Positions 17,011 through 25,850 of a DNA stretch of 64,000 nucleotides are shown piece by piece (the stretch's first letter is position 1; every line of letters starts with the position of its first letter). The DNA is from Betaproteobacteria bacterium Ga0077523. Lineage in GTDB: Bacteria; Pseudomonadota; Gammaproteobacteria; Burkholderiales; Ga0077523. The notes under the pieces were generated by a model. It had not been told where the DNA came from. It saw nothing but the letters and a program-made list of their open reading frames with translations, and made no database searches. A program made the translations under genes and the position numbers. The stretch covers positions 62,001 through 126,000 of the forward strand of contig LNDQ01000156.1 in assembly GCA_001464695.1 (NCBI GenBank), in the 5' to 3' direction.

Positions 17011-17949
17011 ATGAGCGACGATTCCCAGCGCCCCATCATCGTCAAGAAGATCCGCAAGGGTGGCCACGGTCATCATGGCGGTGCGTGGAAGATCGCGTAT
17101 GCGGACTTCGTGACTGCCATGATGGCGTTCTTCCTGCTGATGTGGCTCCTCGGCTCGACCACCAAGGGCGATCTCGAGGGCATTGCGGAACACTTCAAGA
17201 CGCCGCTCAAGGTGGCTCTGATGGGCGGTTCCGGCGCCGGCGATGCCACCTCGATCATCAAGGGCGGCGGCAACGACCTCACCAAGAAGACGGGCCAGGT
17301 GAACAAGGGCGGTGAGGGCAAGCCCAAGTCCGGCGCCGTGAGCACGGAAGAGGCGGAAAAGGCGCTGCGTGCGCAGGAGGCTCAGCGGCTGCGTGAGTTG
17401 AAGGCCCAGCTCGAGTCGGCGATCGATGCGAGCGAGATGCTGAAGCAGTTCAAGAATCAGCTGTTGATCGACATCACCAGCGAGGGATTGCGCATCCAGA
17501 TCATCGACGAGAAGAACCGGCCGATGTTCGCCACGGGCCGCAGCGAGGTGCAGTCGTACATGCGCGAGATCCTGCGCGAGATCGGCAAGGTGCTGAACGA
17601 TGTGCCGAATCGCATCACGATCTCGGGGCATACCGACGCTGCGGTGTACTCCGGCGGCGAGCGCGGCTACAGCAACTGGGAGCTGTCGGCCGATCGTGCC
17701 AACACCGCTCGCCGCGAGTTGCTCGCGGGTGGCATGGTCGAGACACGCATCGCACGCGTGATAGGTCTGGGCTCTGCGGTGCTGCTCGATCCTTCAGATC
17801 CGATCAATCCGATCAACCGGCGCGTGAGCATCATCGTGATGAATCGCAAAGCCGAGGAAGCCGCACTCAAAGACGGCGGCGTGCTCGAAGCCGAAGACGC
17901 ACAGGACGTGCGCGAGGGGGTAGGTGGAGATGGTACCGAGAAGCGTTGA
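17011..17949 (+). CDS. motB: Flagellar motor stator protein MotB
   Basis: 312 residues. A single N-terminal membrane helix AYADFVTAMMAFFLLMWLLG carries the proton-binding Asp (equivalent to Asp32). The periplasmic part ends in an OmpA-like peptidoglycan-binding domain with NRITISGHTDA and a later NRRVSIIVMN. The charged stretch HGGAWKIAYAD is the usual start. The C-terminal tail overlaps the downstream methyltransferase start by about 20 bases, implying co-translation. Confidence 0.96.
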   Translation: MSDDSQRPIIVKKIRKGGHGHHGGAWKIAYADFVTAMMAFFLLMWLLGSTTKGDLEGIAEHFKTPLKVALMGGSGAGDATSIIKGGGNDLTKKTGQVNKGGEGKPKSGAVSTEEAEKALRAQEAQRLRELKAQLESAIDASEMLKQFKNQLLIDITSEGLRIQIIDEKNRPMFATGRSEVQSYMREILREIGKVLNDVPNRITISGHTDAAVYSGGERGYSNWELSADRANTARRELLAGGMVETRIARVIGLGSAVLLDPSDPINPINRRVSIIVMNRKAEEAALKDGGVLEAEDAQDVREGVGGDGTEKR

Positions 17950-18703
17950 GTCGTTGACGCCGGCGTGGCCGTCGCTGCCGCCGCTGGCCCACGCGTTTGC
18001 AGCGCAGTTGCTGGCTTGGCTGCTCACCGCCTGCATCCAGATTCTTCTGGGCGGCGCCACGGGCTGGTACTGGACGATGGGGCAGGGACTGCTTGCGGCG
18101 CTCGTCGGGCGGATGTTCGGATTGCCGTGGTGGTGGGCGCCCATCAATGCACTGTTCGCGCCTGCGGTGATCGTGGCGCAGGTGGTTCGCCTGGATTCGT
18201 GGTGGTACTTCGGCGCATTCGCCGTGTTGCTGGCGGTGTACTGGACGACGTTTCGCACGCGTGTGCCGCTGTATCTTTCCAGTAGCGAAGCTTGTGATCG
18301 CCTGGCGGCGTTGCTGCCGGCGGAGCGCGCGTTCAAGTTTCTGGACATCGGCAGCGGTGTCGGGACCGTGCTTGCCAATCTGGCGCCGCGCTTTCCCGCG
18401 GGAAGATTCACCGGGCTGGAGATCGCACCGCTGCCGTTCCTCACTTCGTGGTTGCGCGGCAACTGGTCCCATCGCTTCGAGACCCGGTGCGCGGATTTCT
18501 GGGAAGAGGATCTGTCCGCCTATGACGTCGTGTATGCATTCCTGTCGCCGGTGCCCATGACGGACCTGTGGCGCAAGGCGAAACGCGAAATGCGTCCTGG
18601 CAGCGTGTTCGTCAGCAACACGTTCCGCGTCGACGGCGAGACGCCCGACAGCGTGATTCCGCTCGGCGGTGGCCGGCGATCGCTGTACGTCTGGCGTCTG
18701 TAG
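17930..18703 (+). CDS. Membrane-anchored class I SAM-dependent methyltransferase
   Basis: 257 residues from ATG 17930 (a GTG two codons upstream at 17924 is equally possible; the purine-rich GGTGGAG lies just before). The first about 110 residues carry three or four hydrophobic segments (AAQLLAWLLTACIQILLGG; MFGLPWWWAPINALFAP; YFGAFAVLLAVYW). The soluble C-terminal half has SAM motif I FLDIGSGVGTVLANL, a FTGLEIAPLP motif II and a DVVYAFLSPVPM motif IV-like stretch. The substrate is unknown. It overlaps the end of motB by 20 bases and is followed by the HDOD gene after 17 bases, so it belongs to the motAB transcript. Confidence 0.82.
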   Translation: MVPRSVESLTPAWPSLPPLAHAFAAQLLAWLLTACIQILLGGATGWYWTMGQGLLAALVGRMFGLPWWWAPINALFAPAVIVAQVVRLDSWWYFGAFAVLLAVYWTTFRTRVPLYLSSSEACDRLAALLPAERAFKFLDIGSGVGTVLANLAPRFPAGRFTGLEIAPLPFLTSWLRGNWSHRFETRCADFWEEDLSAYDVVYAFLSPVPMTDLWRKAKREMRPGSVFVSNTFRVDGETPDSVIPLGGGRRSLYVWRL

Positions 18704-18720
18704 CCGGGGCTCAAGCGCCC

Positions 18721-20145
18721 ATGGACATGCAGGAACTGGTGCGCGCGTGGAGCGGACGCGACGTTGCCGTGCTCGCATCGACCACGGCGCAACTGAAGCA
18801 GCTGCGCCGGAACGAGGACAAGATCACGGGCCGCGACATTTCGCGCGTGGTGCTGCGCGATCCATTGCTGACGTTGCGCGTCCTGCGCTTCGCGCAATCC
18901 AGGAAGACGTCGCGCCAGCCTACCGAGATCACCACCGTGGAGCATGCGGTGATGATGCATGGGATCACGAGCTTCTTCCGCGAGTTCGGTGCGGTGCCAG
19001 CGCTGGAGCTGGTGCTCAAGGACGATCCGGTGGCCCTGCGCGGTGCGCTCGGGGTCATCAGCCGCGCGCACCACGCAGCGGCGTACGCACGTGCGATCGC
19101 AGCGCATCGTCACGACATCGAATCCGACGAGGTGACGATCGGCGCGCTGCTGCACGACCTCGCCGAGTTGCTGCTCTGGTGTCATCTGCCGCAGGCAGCC
19201 GCGCAGATCGAGCACCTCGTGGACAACGCCCGCGGATTGCGCAGCGCTGCCGCGCAGACGGTAGTTCTCGGGTTCTCCAACGTCGAACTGCAGCTTGCGC
19301 TGGCGCAGGCGTGGAATCTGCCGGCGCTGCTGCGACGCTTGATGGACGACACCCACGCCGCACAGCCGCGGGTCGTCAATGTCGTCACGGCCGTGGCCCT
19401 CGCGCGCCATTCGGCCCACGGTTGGGACAACCCGGCCTTGCCGGACGACTACCGTCGCATCGAAAAGATGCTCGGCATGAACGAGGATCAGTCGTGGCGC
19501 ATGGTGCGGCAGGCCTGCCTGCAGGCGGCCAGCAACTGGCAGGACTACGGCGTGCGCCCGACCGCGGCCTGGTTGCCGCTCGAACCAGGGGAGGGGAGTG
19601 GCGTCTCGTCACAGCGCGCCCAGGTGATCAACCCGGATCCCGAAGTTCTCAAGAACACGTTGCAGCAACTGGCGGCTGCCCCGGCCACCTCGGAATCGAT
19701 GGCTCTGGCTGCGCTCGCGCTGTCCGGGTTGCAGGGCGGTCTCGGCCTGCAGCGACTGGTCTACGCCGAGGTCGATCCGTCGGGCAAACGCATGGAGTTT
19801 CGCTTCCTCTTCGGCGACGGACAGGGCGAAATCGATGCCAAGGTGTTCGGATTCGAACTGGGTGCCGCGCACCTCTTCGGGCGGCTGATGGGGAAAATGC
19901 AGGGGCTGTATGCGGGTGGTGCCAACCGGGCGCAACTCGCGGCGCTGCTGACCGACGCCCAGCGCTCTAGAATGGGCGGAGGCGATTTTCTCGCCATGTC
20001 GATCTTTGCCGGCTCCCACCCGAAGGCCCTCGTCGTCGCATACCGTGATCCACCGGATACGCCCATTCCCGAGGCGTTGTACGCACCGTTCAAGGCCGTC
20101 TGTCTCGCCTTGTCGCAACGTCTGGCCGCACAACGCCCGGCCTGA
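18721..20145 (+). CDS. HDOD-domain signalling protein
   Basis: 474 residues. The N-terminal part (about 15-260) is an HDOD domain: LRRNEDKITGRDISRVVLRDP, the TTVEHAVMMHGITSF core, and ALLHDLAELLLW with the HD-like helix. HDOD proteins are non-catalytic HD relatives used in signal transduction and often sit near motility genes. The C-terminal half (about 300-474) has no motif I recognise; its length and alternating pattern could suit a GAF-like sensor fold. The ATG at 18721 opens the domain directly. Located in the motAB-methyltransferase run, so a motility link is plausible. Confidence 0.82.
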   Translation: MDMQELVRAWSGRDVAVLASTTAQLKQLRRNEDKITGRDISRVVLRDPLLTLRVLRFAQSRKTSRQPTEITTVEHAVMMHGITSFFREFGAVPALELVLKDDPVALRGALGVISRAHHAAAYARAIAAHRHDIESDEVTIGALLHDLAELLLWCHLPQAAAQIEHLVDNARGLRSAAAQTVVLGFSNVELQLALAQAWNLPALLRRLMDDTHAAQPRVVNVVTAVALARHSAHGWDNPALPDDYRRIEKMLGMNEDQSWRMVRQACLQAASNWQDYGVRPTAAWLPLEPGEGSGVSSQRAQVINPDPEVLKNTLQQLAAAPATSESMALAALALSGLQGGLGLQRLVYAEVDPSGKRMEFRFLFGDGQGEIDAKVFGFELGAAHLFGRLMGKMQGLYAGGANRAQLAALLTDAQRSRMGGGDFLAMSIFAGSHPKALVVAYRDPPDTPIPEALYAPFKAVCLALSQRLAAQRPA

Positions 20146-20170
20146 GCCGGCGCGCGCGGGACGCTGAGCG

Positions 20171-21019
20171 ATGGATACGCCACCGACCGGGCCCGCAGCC
20201 TGGTACATCCGCCGCGGCATTCAGGTCAGCGGACCGTTCCCACAGGGGCTGCTGGTGCGCTACCTCGAACTGGGGCGGCTCAAGGCGCCCGACGAAGTCA
20301 GCGCGGACGGCATCAACTGGTTCGCCATAGCCGACGTGCCGGTGCTCGCCTCGGTGCGTGAAGCAGCGACCGACGACGCGGAGCCGGTCGATGAATTCGG
20401 CGAGATCGACTGGAATCGTGAGCGCGGACGGGCACGCCGCCGTTGGCTCGAAGAGCGCTGGGTGCCCGATCGGCGCATGAGTGCCGGTGGTGAAACCGGG
20501 GCAGGGCGCGAGCGTGGGCCCGATCGCCGGGCCGATCCGGCGGCGCGGTCCGGGGTTCATTTTCAGGCGGAGGCGAACACGCAGGCGAGCCGCGTTCCGG
20601 CGTTCGCTATCGCGGCGGCGGTGTTGTTGTCCGTCGGCGTGGCGACCACGGCGCTGTGGCAGTTCGCTCCACGCGAAGCCTTCAAGGTCGTGCTGTTTCG
20701 CGCACGCCTGAGCGATTGCGCAGCACCACCCGCTCCGTCGATTCGATGGAGCGGTTGCGACAAGCGTGGTGCCGATCTGGTCCGGGCCGACTTATCGGGC
20801 GCCCGAATGGAGAACGCGATTCTGGCCGGCGCCAACCTTACCGGGAGTCGCCTCGATGGCGCCGACCTGCGCAACGCGGACATGCGTGGAGCGGACTTGA
20901 GCGGCGCGAGCATCGTCAGCGTGAATCTTTCGGGTGCACGGCTCGGGGAAGCTCGGTGGATCGATGGGCGGTCGTGTGCGCCGGACTCGATCGGCGGGTG
21001 CACGAGTAGCACGCCTTGA
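20171..21019 (+). CDS. GYF_2-like / transmembrane / pentapeptide-repeat protein
   Basis: 282 residues with three parts. Residues 10-60 resemble a GYF_2 (DUF4339) module ([17 protein letters not shown]...SADGINWF), thought to bind peptides. Next comes an Arg/Glu-rich linker and one membrane helix near 140-160 ([20 protein letters not shown]). The C-terminus contains about eleven pentapeptide repeats A(D/N)LxG, for example [14 protein letters not shown] and [18 protein letters not shown], forming a right-handed quadrilateral helix, expected outside the cytoplasm. No function is known. The stop overlaps the TTG start of the RNA methyltransferase. Confidence 0.8.
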   Translation: MDTPPTGPAAWYIRRGIQVSGPFPQGLLVRYLELGRLKAPDEVSADGINWFAIADVPVLASVREAATDDAEPVDEFGEIDWNRERGRARRRWLEERWVPDRRMSAGGETGAGRERGPDRRADPAARSGVHFQAEANTQASRVPAFAIAAAVLLSVGVATTALWQFAPREAFKVVLFRARLSDCAAPPAPSIRWSGCDKRGADLVRADLSGARMENAILAGANLTGSRLDGADLRNADMRGADLSGASIVSVNLSGARLGEARWIDGRSCAPDSIGGCTSSTP

Positions 21020-21810
21020 AAGTCATCCGCTCCGCCGACAATCCACTCGTCCGACGTCTGCTGGGTCTGAGGGATTCCTCCCGCGAGCGACGCGAGGAAG
21101 GCCGCACCGTCATCGAAGGCGCCCATCTGCTCGAAGCGTTGCTCGACAATACCGGCCAGCATCCAGAAGTGGTCGTGGCGAGCGAATCCTCGATCGATGA
21201 ACAGGAAGTGTTGGCGCTGCGAGCGCGCCTCGATCCCAAGTCGGTCGTGTCGTTGGATGACGGGGTGTTCGCCAAGATCAGCCCGGTTGCAGGTCGCAAC
21301 GGCATCCTCGCCATCATCCCGGTCGTGTCGACCCCGCTTGAAGAGGTGATTGATGCCGGTGGATTTCAGCTCTGGCTGGACGGCGTCCAGGATCCGGGCA
21401 ACGTCGGATCGCTCATCAGGACAGCGGCGGCCGCCGCAGCGAGGGCCGTGGTGCTGGGGCCCGGCTGTGCCGATCCGTGGTCGCCGAAGTGCCTGCGCGG
21501 CGGGATGGGGGGCCAGTTCGCGACCCGTATCGCTGTGTCCGATGACCTGCAAGCCGGGCTGCGCGCGGTGCAGGGCCGCGTGCTGGTCGCGGGATCGCGA
21601 TCCACCGCCTCGGTTTTCGCCACGGACCTGACAGGCGACGTCACCGTCGTCCTCGGCAGCGAAGCGGACGGCGTTCAGCCCGCCGTAGTGGCTGTGGCCT
21701 CCGCAACGATCGGCATCCCGATGCCGGGGAATGTGGAATCGCTCAACGTTGGAGCTGCCGGCGCTGTCATCTGTTTCGAGCGTCTGCGGCAGGTCATGGC
21801 TAGCGGGTGA
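21016..21810 (+). CDS. TrmH/SpoU-family RNA 2'-O-methyltransferase
   Basis: 264 residues. N-terminal substrate-binding part ([16 protein letters not shown]...[14 protein letters not shown]) and C-terminal SpoU knot: motif 1 [21 protein letters not shown] with the catalytic Arg, motif 2 [12 protein letters not shown], motif 3 [18 protein letters not shown]. Modifies rRNA or tRNA ribose, exact target not readable. The start is a TTG overlapping the preceding stop (TTGA); no nearer ATG keeps the N-terminal motif. Confidence 0.93.
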   Translation: MKVIRSADNPLVRRLLGLRDSSRERREEGRTVIEGAHLLEALLDNTGQHPEVVVASESSIDEQEVLALRARLDPKSVVSLDDGVFAKISPVAGRNGILAIIPVVSTPLEEVIDAGGFQLWLDGVQDPGNVGSLIRTAAAAAARAVVLGPGCADPWSPKCLRGGMGGQFATRIAVSDDLQAGLRAVQGRVLVAGSRSTASVFATDLTGDVTVVLGSEADGVQPAVVAVASATIGIPMPGNVESLNVGAAGAVICFERLRQVMASG

Positions 21811-21839
21811 CGGCCGAGGCAGGCAGCACTCTAAACCAA

Positions 21840-21882
21840 CATCGGTGCATAAACATAATACACATTATGCGGTTCACCGATG
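21840..21882. terminator. Hairpin between convergent genes
   Basis: CATCGGTG at 21840-21847 pairs with CACCGATG at 21875-21882; an inner GCATAA/TTATGC stem lies inside. The AT-rich loop and location between the convergent RNA methyltransferase and tatD suggest a shared terminator, though no T-run follows. Confidence 0.4.
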
Positions 21883-21897
21883 GATCGAGACGAGGGC

Positions 21898-22683
21898 TCA
21901 GGCGATCCCGGAAAGCGCCGCGGCGTGCTTGAACAGTCCGAAGAAATTCGCTGTCGTCTGGCGCTCTATCTCGGCTGTGTCGACCTGCCGGAGCCGCGCG
22001 ATCTCATCGGCCACGTGGCGGACGAAACCGGGCTCGTTCAACTTGCCCCGGTGCGGCACCGGAGCCAGGTACGGCGAATCGGTTTCCACCAGCAGCCGGT
22101 CCGGCGGGACGCGTCGCGCCACATCCTTCAGCGCCACCGCGTTCTTGAACGTCACGATCCCGGAAAACGAGATGTGGAAATTGAGGGCGATCGCCGCCTC
22201 CGCCACCTCCCACGATTCCGTGAAACAGTGCATGACGCCGCCCACCTCCGCTGCGCCTTCCTCGCGCATCAGTCGCAGGGTGTCTCCTGCGGCCTCGCGG
22301 GTATGGATGATGAGGGGCTTGCCCGTACGCCGTGCGGCGCGGATGTGCTCCCGAAAACGCATTTGCTGGATGGGGGCAAGTTCGGGATGACGGTAGTAAT
22401 CCAGGCCGGTTTCACCGATGGCAACCACCCGGGGATGGGCCGCCAGTTCCACCAGCCGGTCCGCGTTCGGCTCTTCACCGCCTTCGTGGTCGGGATGCAC
22501 GCCCACCGAGGCGTACATGTTGTCGAAGCGCTCCGCCAGTGCCCGAACGCGGGAAAAATCCTCGAGATTCACACTGACGCAGAGCGCATGGCCCACCTGC
22601 TGGGCGCGCATGTTCGCCGCGATCTCGTCGATGCGCGGCAGCAGTTCGGGAAAATCCAGATGGCAGTGCGAATCGACCAGCAT
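21898..22683 (-). CDS. tatD: TatD-family metal-dependent deoxyribonuclease
   Basis: 261 residues, cytosolic amidohydrolase-fold nuclease. Metal ligands are seen in DSHCHLDF (HxH), the Glu in VAIGETGLDYYR, His in LIIHTREA, His in GVMHCFTES, and the final Asp in LLVETDSPYLAP. All family signatures are intact. It is the last gene of the minus-strand run that begins with yceD, 10 bases after the PilZ gene. Confidence 0.94.
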   Translation of the reverse strand: MLVDSHCHLDFPELLPRIDEIAANMRAQQVGHALCVSVNLEDFSRVRALAERFDNMYASVGVHPDHEGGEEPNADRLVELAAHPRVVAIGETGLDYYRHPELAPIQQMRFREHIRAARRTGKPLIIHTREAAGDTLRLMREEGAAEVGGVMHCFTESWEVAEAAIALNFHISFSGIVTFKNAVALKDVARRVPPDRLLVETDSPYLAPVPHRGKLNEPGFVRHVADEIARLRQVDTAEIERQTTANFFGLFKHAAALSGIA

Positions 22684-22693
22684 GCCGCCAGAC

Positions 22694-23065
22694 CTACATC
22701 GTGTGCGTTGGGCGACTTACCTTGCCGTGCCCGGCGAGCAGCGCCTCGATGCGCGTGCGCGCCTGCTGGCCGCCTTCGTCATCCTTGAACTGGACCCCGA
22801 CGCCCTGCACCTTGTTGCCCTGGGCACCCGCAGGCGTGATCCATGTCACCTTGCCTGCGACCGGGATCTTGTTCGCGTCCCCCATCAGGCTGATCAGCAT
22901 GAAGATCTCGTCGCCCAGCTTGTAGGGCTTGTTGGTGGGAATGAAGATCCCGCCATTCTTCGTGTAGGGCATGTACGCGGCGTACAGGATCGACAGATCC
23001 TTGATGTTGAGCGACAGCGCCGTGGTGCGCCCGGGATCGCCCTTGTCCGGCGGTGGAGTGCTCAT
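22694..23065 (-). CDS. pilZ: PilZ-domain protein of type IV pilus biogenesis
   Basis: 123 residues. Matches the short PilZ form found beside holB in proteobacteria: LSLNIKDLSILYAAYMPYTKNGGIFIPTN then DEIFMLISLM and GKVTWITPAGAQG. The c-di-GMP motif RxxxR is not present in the N-terminal region, as in the original P. aeruginosa PilZ, which does not bind c-di-GMP. It overlaps the holB stop by 4 bases. Confidence 0.92.
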   Translation of the reverse strand: MSTPPPDKGDPGRTTALSLNIKDLSILYAAYMPYTKNGGIFIPTNKPYKLGDEIFMLISLMGDANKIPVAGKVTWITPAGAQGNKVQGVGVQFKDDEGGQQARTRIEALLAGHGKVSRPTHTM

Positions 23066-24075
23066 CCTTTGGGCAGCAGGTGCGAATAGGACATCAGGAG
23101 ATCTTCGGCGAACAGTTTCGGGTTCAAGGGGTGCCCGACCAGCCGCTTGGCACCCGTGAGTTTTCGAGCGAAATCAGCGAGTTCGGTGGAGCCGATGGTG
23201 GGCGCGGTACGCGCGAGCTCAACCGACCGATCCTGATGATAACGGACGCTGCCGTGAAATCTGGTGCTCATCAGGTCCCAGCACCAGGTCTGCAGCAAGT
23301 GCACCAGGTGTGCCAGGTCCGTGTCCCCGATGCGGGCAGCGGCATCCAGCCAACTCGGGTCGCGCCCGCTGAGGAACGGCAGCAGGCCCTCCCGTACGGC
23401 CCAGTAGCGCTCCCCCAACGACGCCGCGGCAGCCGGTGCCCCGCCCACTTGCGCGAGAGCGAGCTCGGTGTCCGGCAGGCCGGCTGCGTGCAGCCAGGCT
23501 GCCGCCTGCGACGCGGTCGGCTTTGGCAACGCAATCGTGATGCAGCGGCTGCGGATCGTGGCGGGCAGGCGTGCCGGCTGAGACGTCACCAGCAGGAACA
23601 GGGCGCCTGGCGGTGGCTCCTCGAGAATCTTCAGCAGGGCGTTCGCCGCCGCGATGTGCATCGTGTGCGCCGGATGAATCAGCACGACACGTGCGCGCCC
23701 GCGATGCGCGACGAGGCGCAGGAAGTCCGCGGCCTCGCGTACTTCGTCCACCGAAATCTGTATGCGCGCCCTTTTCTTGTCGCGTTCGCCCGAGGCTGAT
23801 TCCTCGTCGATACTCGAGCTCTGTACATCCTGCGCGCACTCTGGGTCGAGCCGGCGGAAATCCGGATGGGTTCCGGCCGCGAACCAGCGGCAGTCGTCGC
23901 ATACGCCGCAAGCATCGCCATTGGTTGTCGGTTGGGCACAAAGGCGCGACACCGCCACCCGTTCCGCGAACGCAGACTCGCCTGTACCGCGCATTGCAGT
24001 GAACAGGATCGACTGGGGCAGCCCGCCGGTACGGAAGCGGGTATTCCACAGTGCAGAATGCCATTCAAATTTCAT
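23062..24075 (-). CDS. holB: DNA polymerase III subunit delta-prime
   Basis: 337 residues from the ATG at 24075 (a TTG one codon upstream is possible). A clamp-loader AAA+ subunit. The N-terminus FEWHSALWNTR and a degenerate nucleotide site AMRGTGESAFAERVA (no Walker lysine) are typical of delta-prime, which does not hydrolyse ATP. A zinc site lies in CGVCDDCRW plus an upstream Cys. A segment EESASGERDKKRARIQIS is a charged insert, then DEVREAADFLRL and HAANALLKILEEPP follow. Translationally coupled to pilZ. Confidence 0.93.
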   Translation of the reverse strand: MKFEWHSALWNTRFRTGGLPQSILFTAMRGTGESAFAERVAVSRLCAQPTTNGDACGVCDDCRWFAAGTHPDFRRLDPECAQDVQSSSIDEESASGERDKKRARIQISVDEVREAADFLRLVAHRGRARVVLIHPAHTMHIAAANALLKILEEPPPGALFLLVTSQPARLPATIRSRCITIALPKPTASQAAAWLHAAGLPDTELALAQVGGAPAAAASLGERYWAVREGLLPFLSGRDPSWLDAAARIGDTDLAHLVHLLQTWCWDLMSTRFHGSVRYHQDRSVELARTAPTIGSTELADFARKLTGAKRLVGHPLNPKLFAEDLLMSYSHLLPKG

Positions 24076-24113
24076 CAATTCAACGGATTGCTGAGCTTAC
24101 CTAAGAAATGACT

Positions 24114-24746
24114 CTAAACAAAGATCTTTTCTTTCCAGAGCCTTGAAAGCTCATTCTCAAGCGATTTCTTAACTTCTTCCGACCGTTGTCCGGCGTCGAT
24201 CACGGTGATTCGGTTCGGGTAGCGCGCCGCCAATTCGCGGTACACGCGCCGCACCTTCTCATGGAAGGCCCCCTCCTCTCTCTCGAACCGGTCGGCGGGG
24301 CTGCGGTTACCCATTCGCTCGCGGGCGGTGGGGACGCTGATGTCGAACAGGAATGTGAGATCGGGTTCGAGGCCCTGCTGCACCCAGTCGGCCAAGCGCT
24401 CGATCCGCTCCATCGGTACGCCGCGACCGCCACCCTGATAGGCGCGCGTGGCGTCGGTAAAGCGGTCGCAGAGCACCCAATCGCCCCGCTCCAGCGCCGG
24501 CTCGATCGTGCGCGCGATATGCTCGCGTCGGGCGGCGAACATCAGCAGGGTCTCGGTCTCCGGGTTCATGTCGGACGTTCGGTCGAGCAGAAGCTTGCGG
24601 ATCGCTTCGCCGATGGGAGTTCCGCCCGGTTCACGCGTCATGACCACCTCGAGTCCGTGCGCTTCCAGCCACCCCTGCACGGTCTTGAGATGCGTGCTCT
24701 TGCCGGCGCCGTCGATACCCTCGAGGGTGATGAATCTGCCGCGCAT
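24114..24746 (-). CDS. tmk: Thymidylate kinase
   Basis: 210 residues. dTMP to dTDP kinase of the cytosol. P-loop EGIDGAGKSTHLKT at the N-terminus, the DRx motif LCDRFTDATRAYQGGGRG, and a lid region TARERMGNRSPADRFE. One base is shared with the mltG stop (TAA/ATG overlap), which is the usual mltG-tmk-holB order. Confidence 0.96.
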   Translation of the reverse strand: MRGRFITLEGIDGAGKSTHLKTVQGWLEAHGLEVVMTREPGGTPIGEAIRKLLLDRTSDMNPETETLLMFAARREHIARTIEPALERGDWVLCDRFTDATRAYQGGGRGVPMERIERLADWVQQGLEPDLTFLFDISVPTARERMGNRSPADRFEREEGAFHEKVRRVYRELAARYPNRITVIDAGQRSEEVKKSLENELSRLWKEKIFV

Positions 24747-25792
24747 TATCGTCGCTGGAACCGGTCCACGGCCCGATTGTGCTCCTTCAGCGTCCGGGAG
24801 AAATGGGAGCTGCCATCGCCGCGTGCGACGAAGTACAAGGCGCGCGAGTTGGCCGGATTCGCCGTCGCTGCGAGAGCGGCCTCACCAGGAAGTGCGATCG
24901 GCGTCGGTGGAAGACCGCCGCGAGTGTAGGTGTTGTAGGGGCTGTCGGTTTCCAGATCGCGTCGGCGCAGGTTGCCGTCGAAGCGCGCACCGAGCCCGTA
25001 GATCACCGTCGGGTCGGTCTGCAGCCGCATTCCGATCCTGAGGCGGTTCATGAACACGGCTGCGATGTGAGTCCGGTCTTCGGGTGCCCCGGTCTCCTTT
25101 TCTACGATCGAGGCGAGAGTCAGCAGGTCGTAAGGCGAATTGAGCGGCAGTCCCGGCGCCCGGTTCTCCCAATTGGTCCGCACGCGTTCGCGCATGCGGG
25201 TGTGCGCCATGCGGAGCACTACGAGATCGCTCACGCCGACGCTGAACCGGTACGTGTCCGGAAAGAACAAACCCTCGGCCCGGCTTTCGACGGCGCCGAT
25301 GCGTTCGAGGATCTCGCGTTCGGAGAGATCGCGGGTGTCGTGGCGGAGCCCGGGATGGGCATCGAGTGCGCCGCGCATCTGCCGGACGGTCCAGCCTTCG
25401 ATGAACTTGATCTCGTCGTGCAGAGCTTCACCGCGCACCATGCGGTCGAGCAGCCCGCTGGGAGTCATCGCCGGTGTGACTTCATACACGCCGGCCTGCA
25501 GCGATTCGCCGACGCCGCGCGCCCGCCCAAGCACGGTGAACGCCCAAGGCACGGCGATCACGCCCTTGCGCACGAGCTGACGCGAAATCGACTTGAGGCC
25601 GCTGCCCGGGTCCACCGAGACGCGCACGGTGCCCCCCGCATAGCCGAACGGTGCGGCTGCGTAGTGCAGGAACCCGCCGACGGTCGCAGCGATGCCTAGT
25701 ACCGCCAGCATTGCGAGCAGGATCCAGAGCCTCCCGCGCGGTGCGGCCGGCGGCTCGATCCTCTGCGGCTTTTTTCGCGTCGGGCGCGCCAT
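24746..25792 (-). CDS. mltG: Endolytic murein transglycosylase MltG (YceG family)
   Basis: 348 residues. Short cytoplasmic basic N-terminus, one membrane helix near 20-45 (LWILLAMLAVLGIAATVGGF), then a periplasmic YceG domain with the LysM-like part (ISRQLVRKGVI) and the catalytic region LASIVEKETGAPEDR, whose Glu is the active-site acid. Downstream LQTDPTVIYGLG and SPYNTYTRGGLPPTPI are family hallmarks. It cleaves nascent glycan strands and sets peptidoglycan chain length. Confidence 0.96.
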   Translation of the reverse strand: MARPTRKKPQRIEPPAAPRGRLWILLAMLAVLGIAATVGGFLHYAAAPFGYAGGTVRVSVDPGSGLKSISRQLVRKGVIAVPWAFTVLGRARGVGESLQAGVYEVTPAMTPSGLLDRMVRGEALHDEIKFIEGWTVRQMRGALDAHPGLRHDTRDLSEREILERIGAVESRAEGLFFPDTYRFSVGVSDLVVLRMAHTRMRERVRTNWENRAPGLPLNSPYDLLTLASIVEKETGAPEDRTHIAAVFMNRLRIGMRLQTDPTVIYGLGARFDGNLRRRDLETDSPYNTYTRGGLPPTPIALPGEAALAATANPANSRALYFVARGDGSSHFSRTLKEHNRAVDRFQRR

Positions 25793-25830
25793 CCGTCAGT
25801 CAGGTCCCGGGCACCACGGTCCGGCGCGCA

Positions 25831-25845
25831 CCGGGGATTCCCCGG
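25831..25845 (-). terminator. Short GC hairpin between fabF and mltG
   Basis: CCGGGG-ATT-CCCCGG, 6-base stem with a 3-base loop just downstream of the fabF stop. There is no T-run, so it may only slow transcription or protect the fab mRNA 3' end. Confidence 0.3.
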
Positions 25846-25850
25846 CGGCC

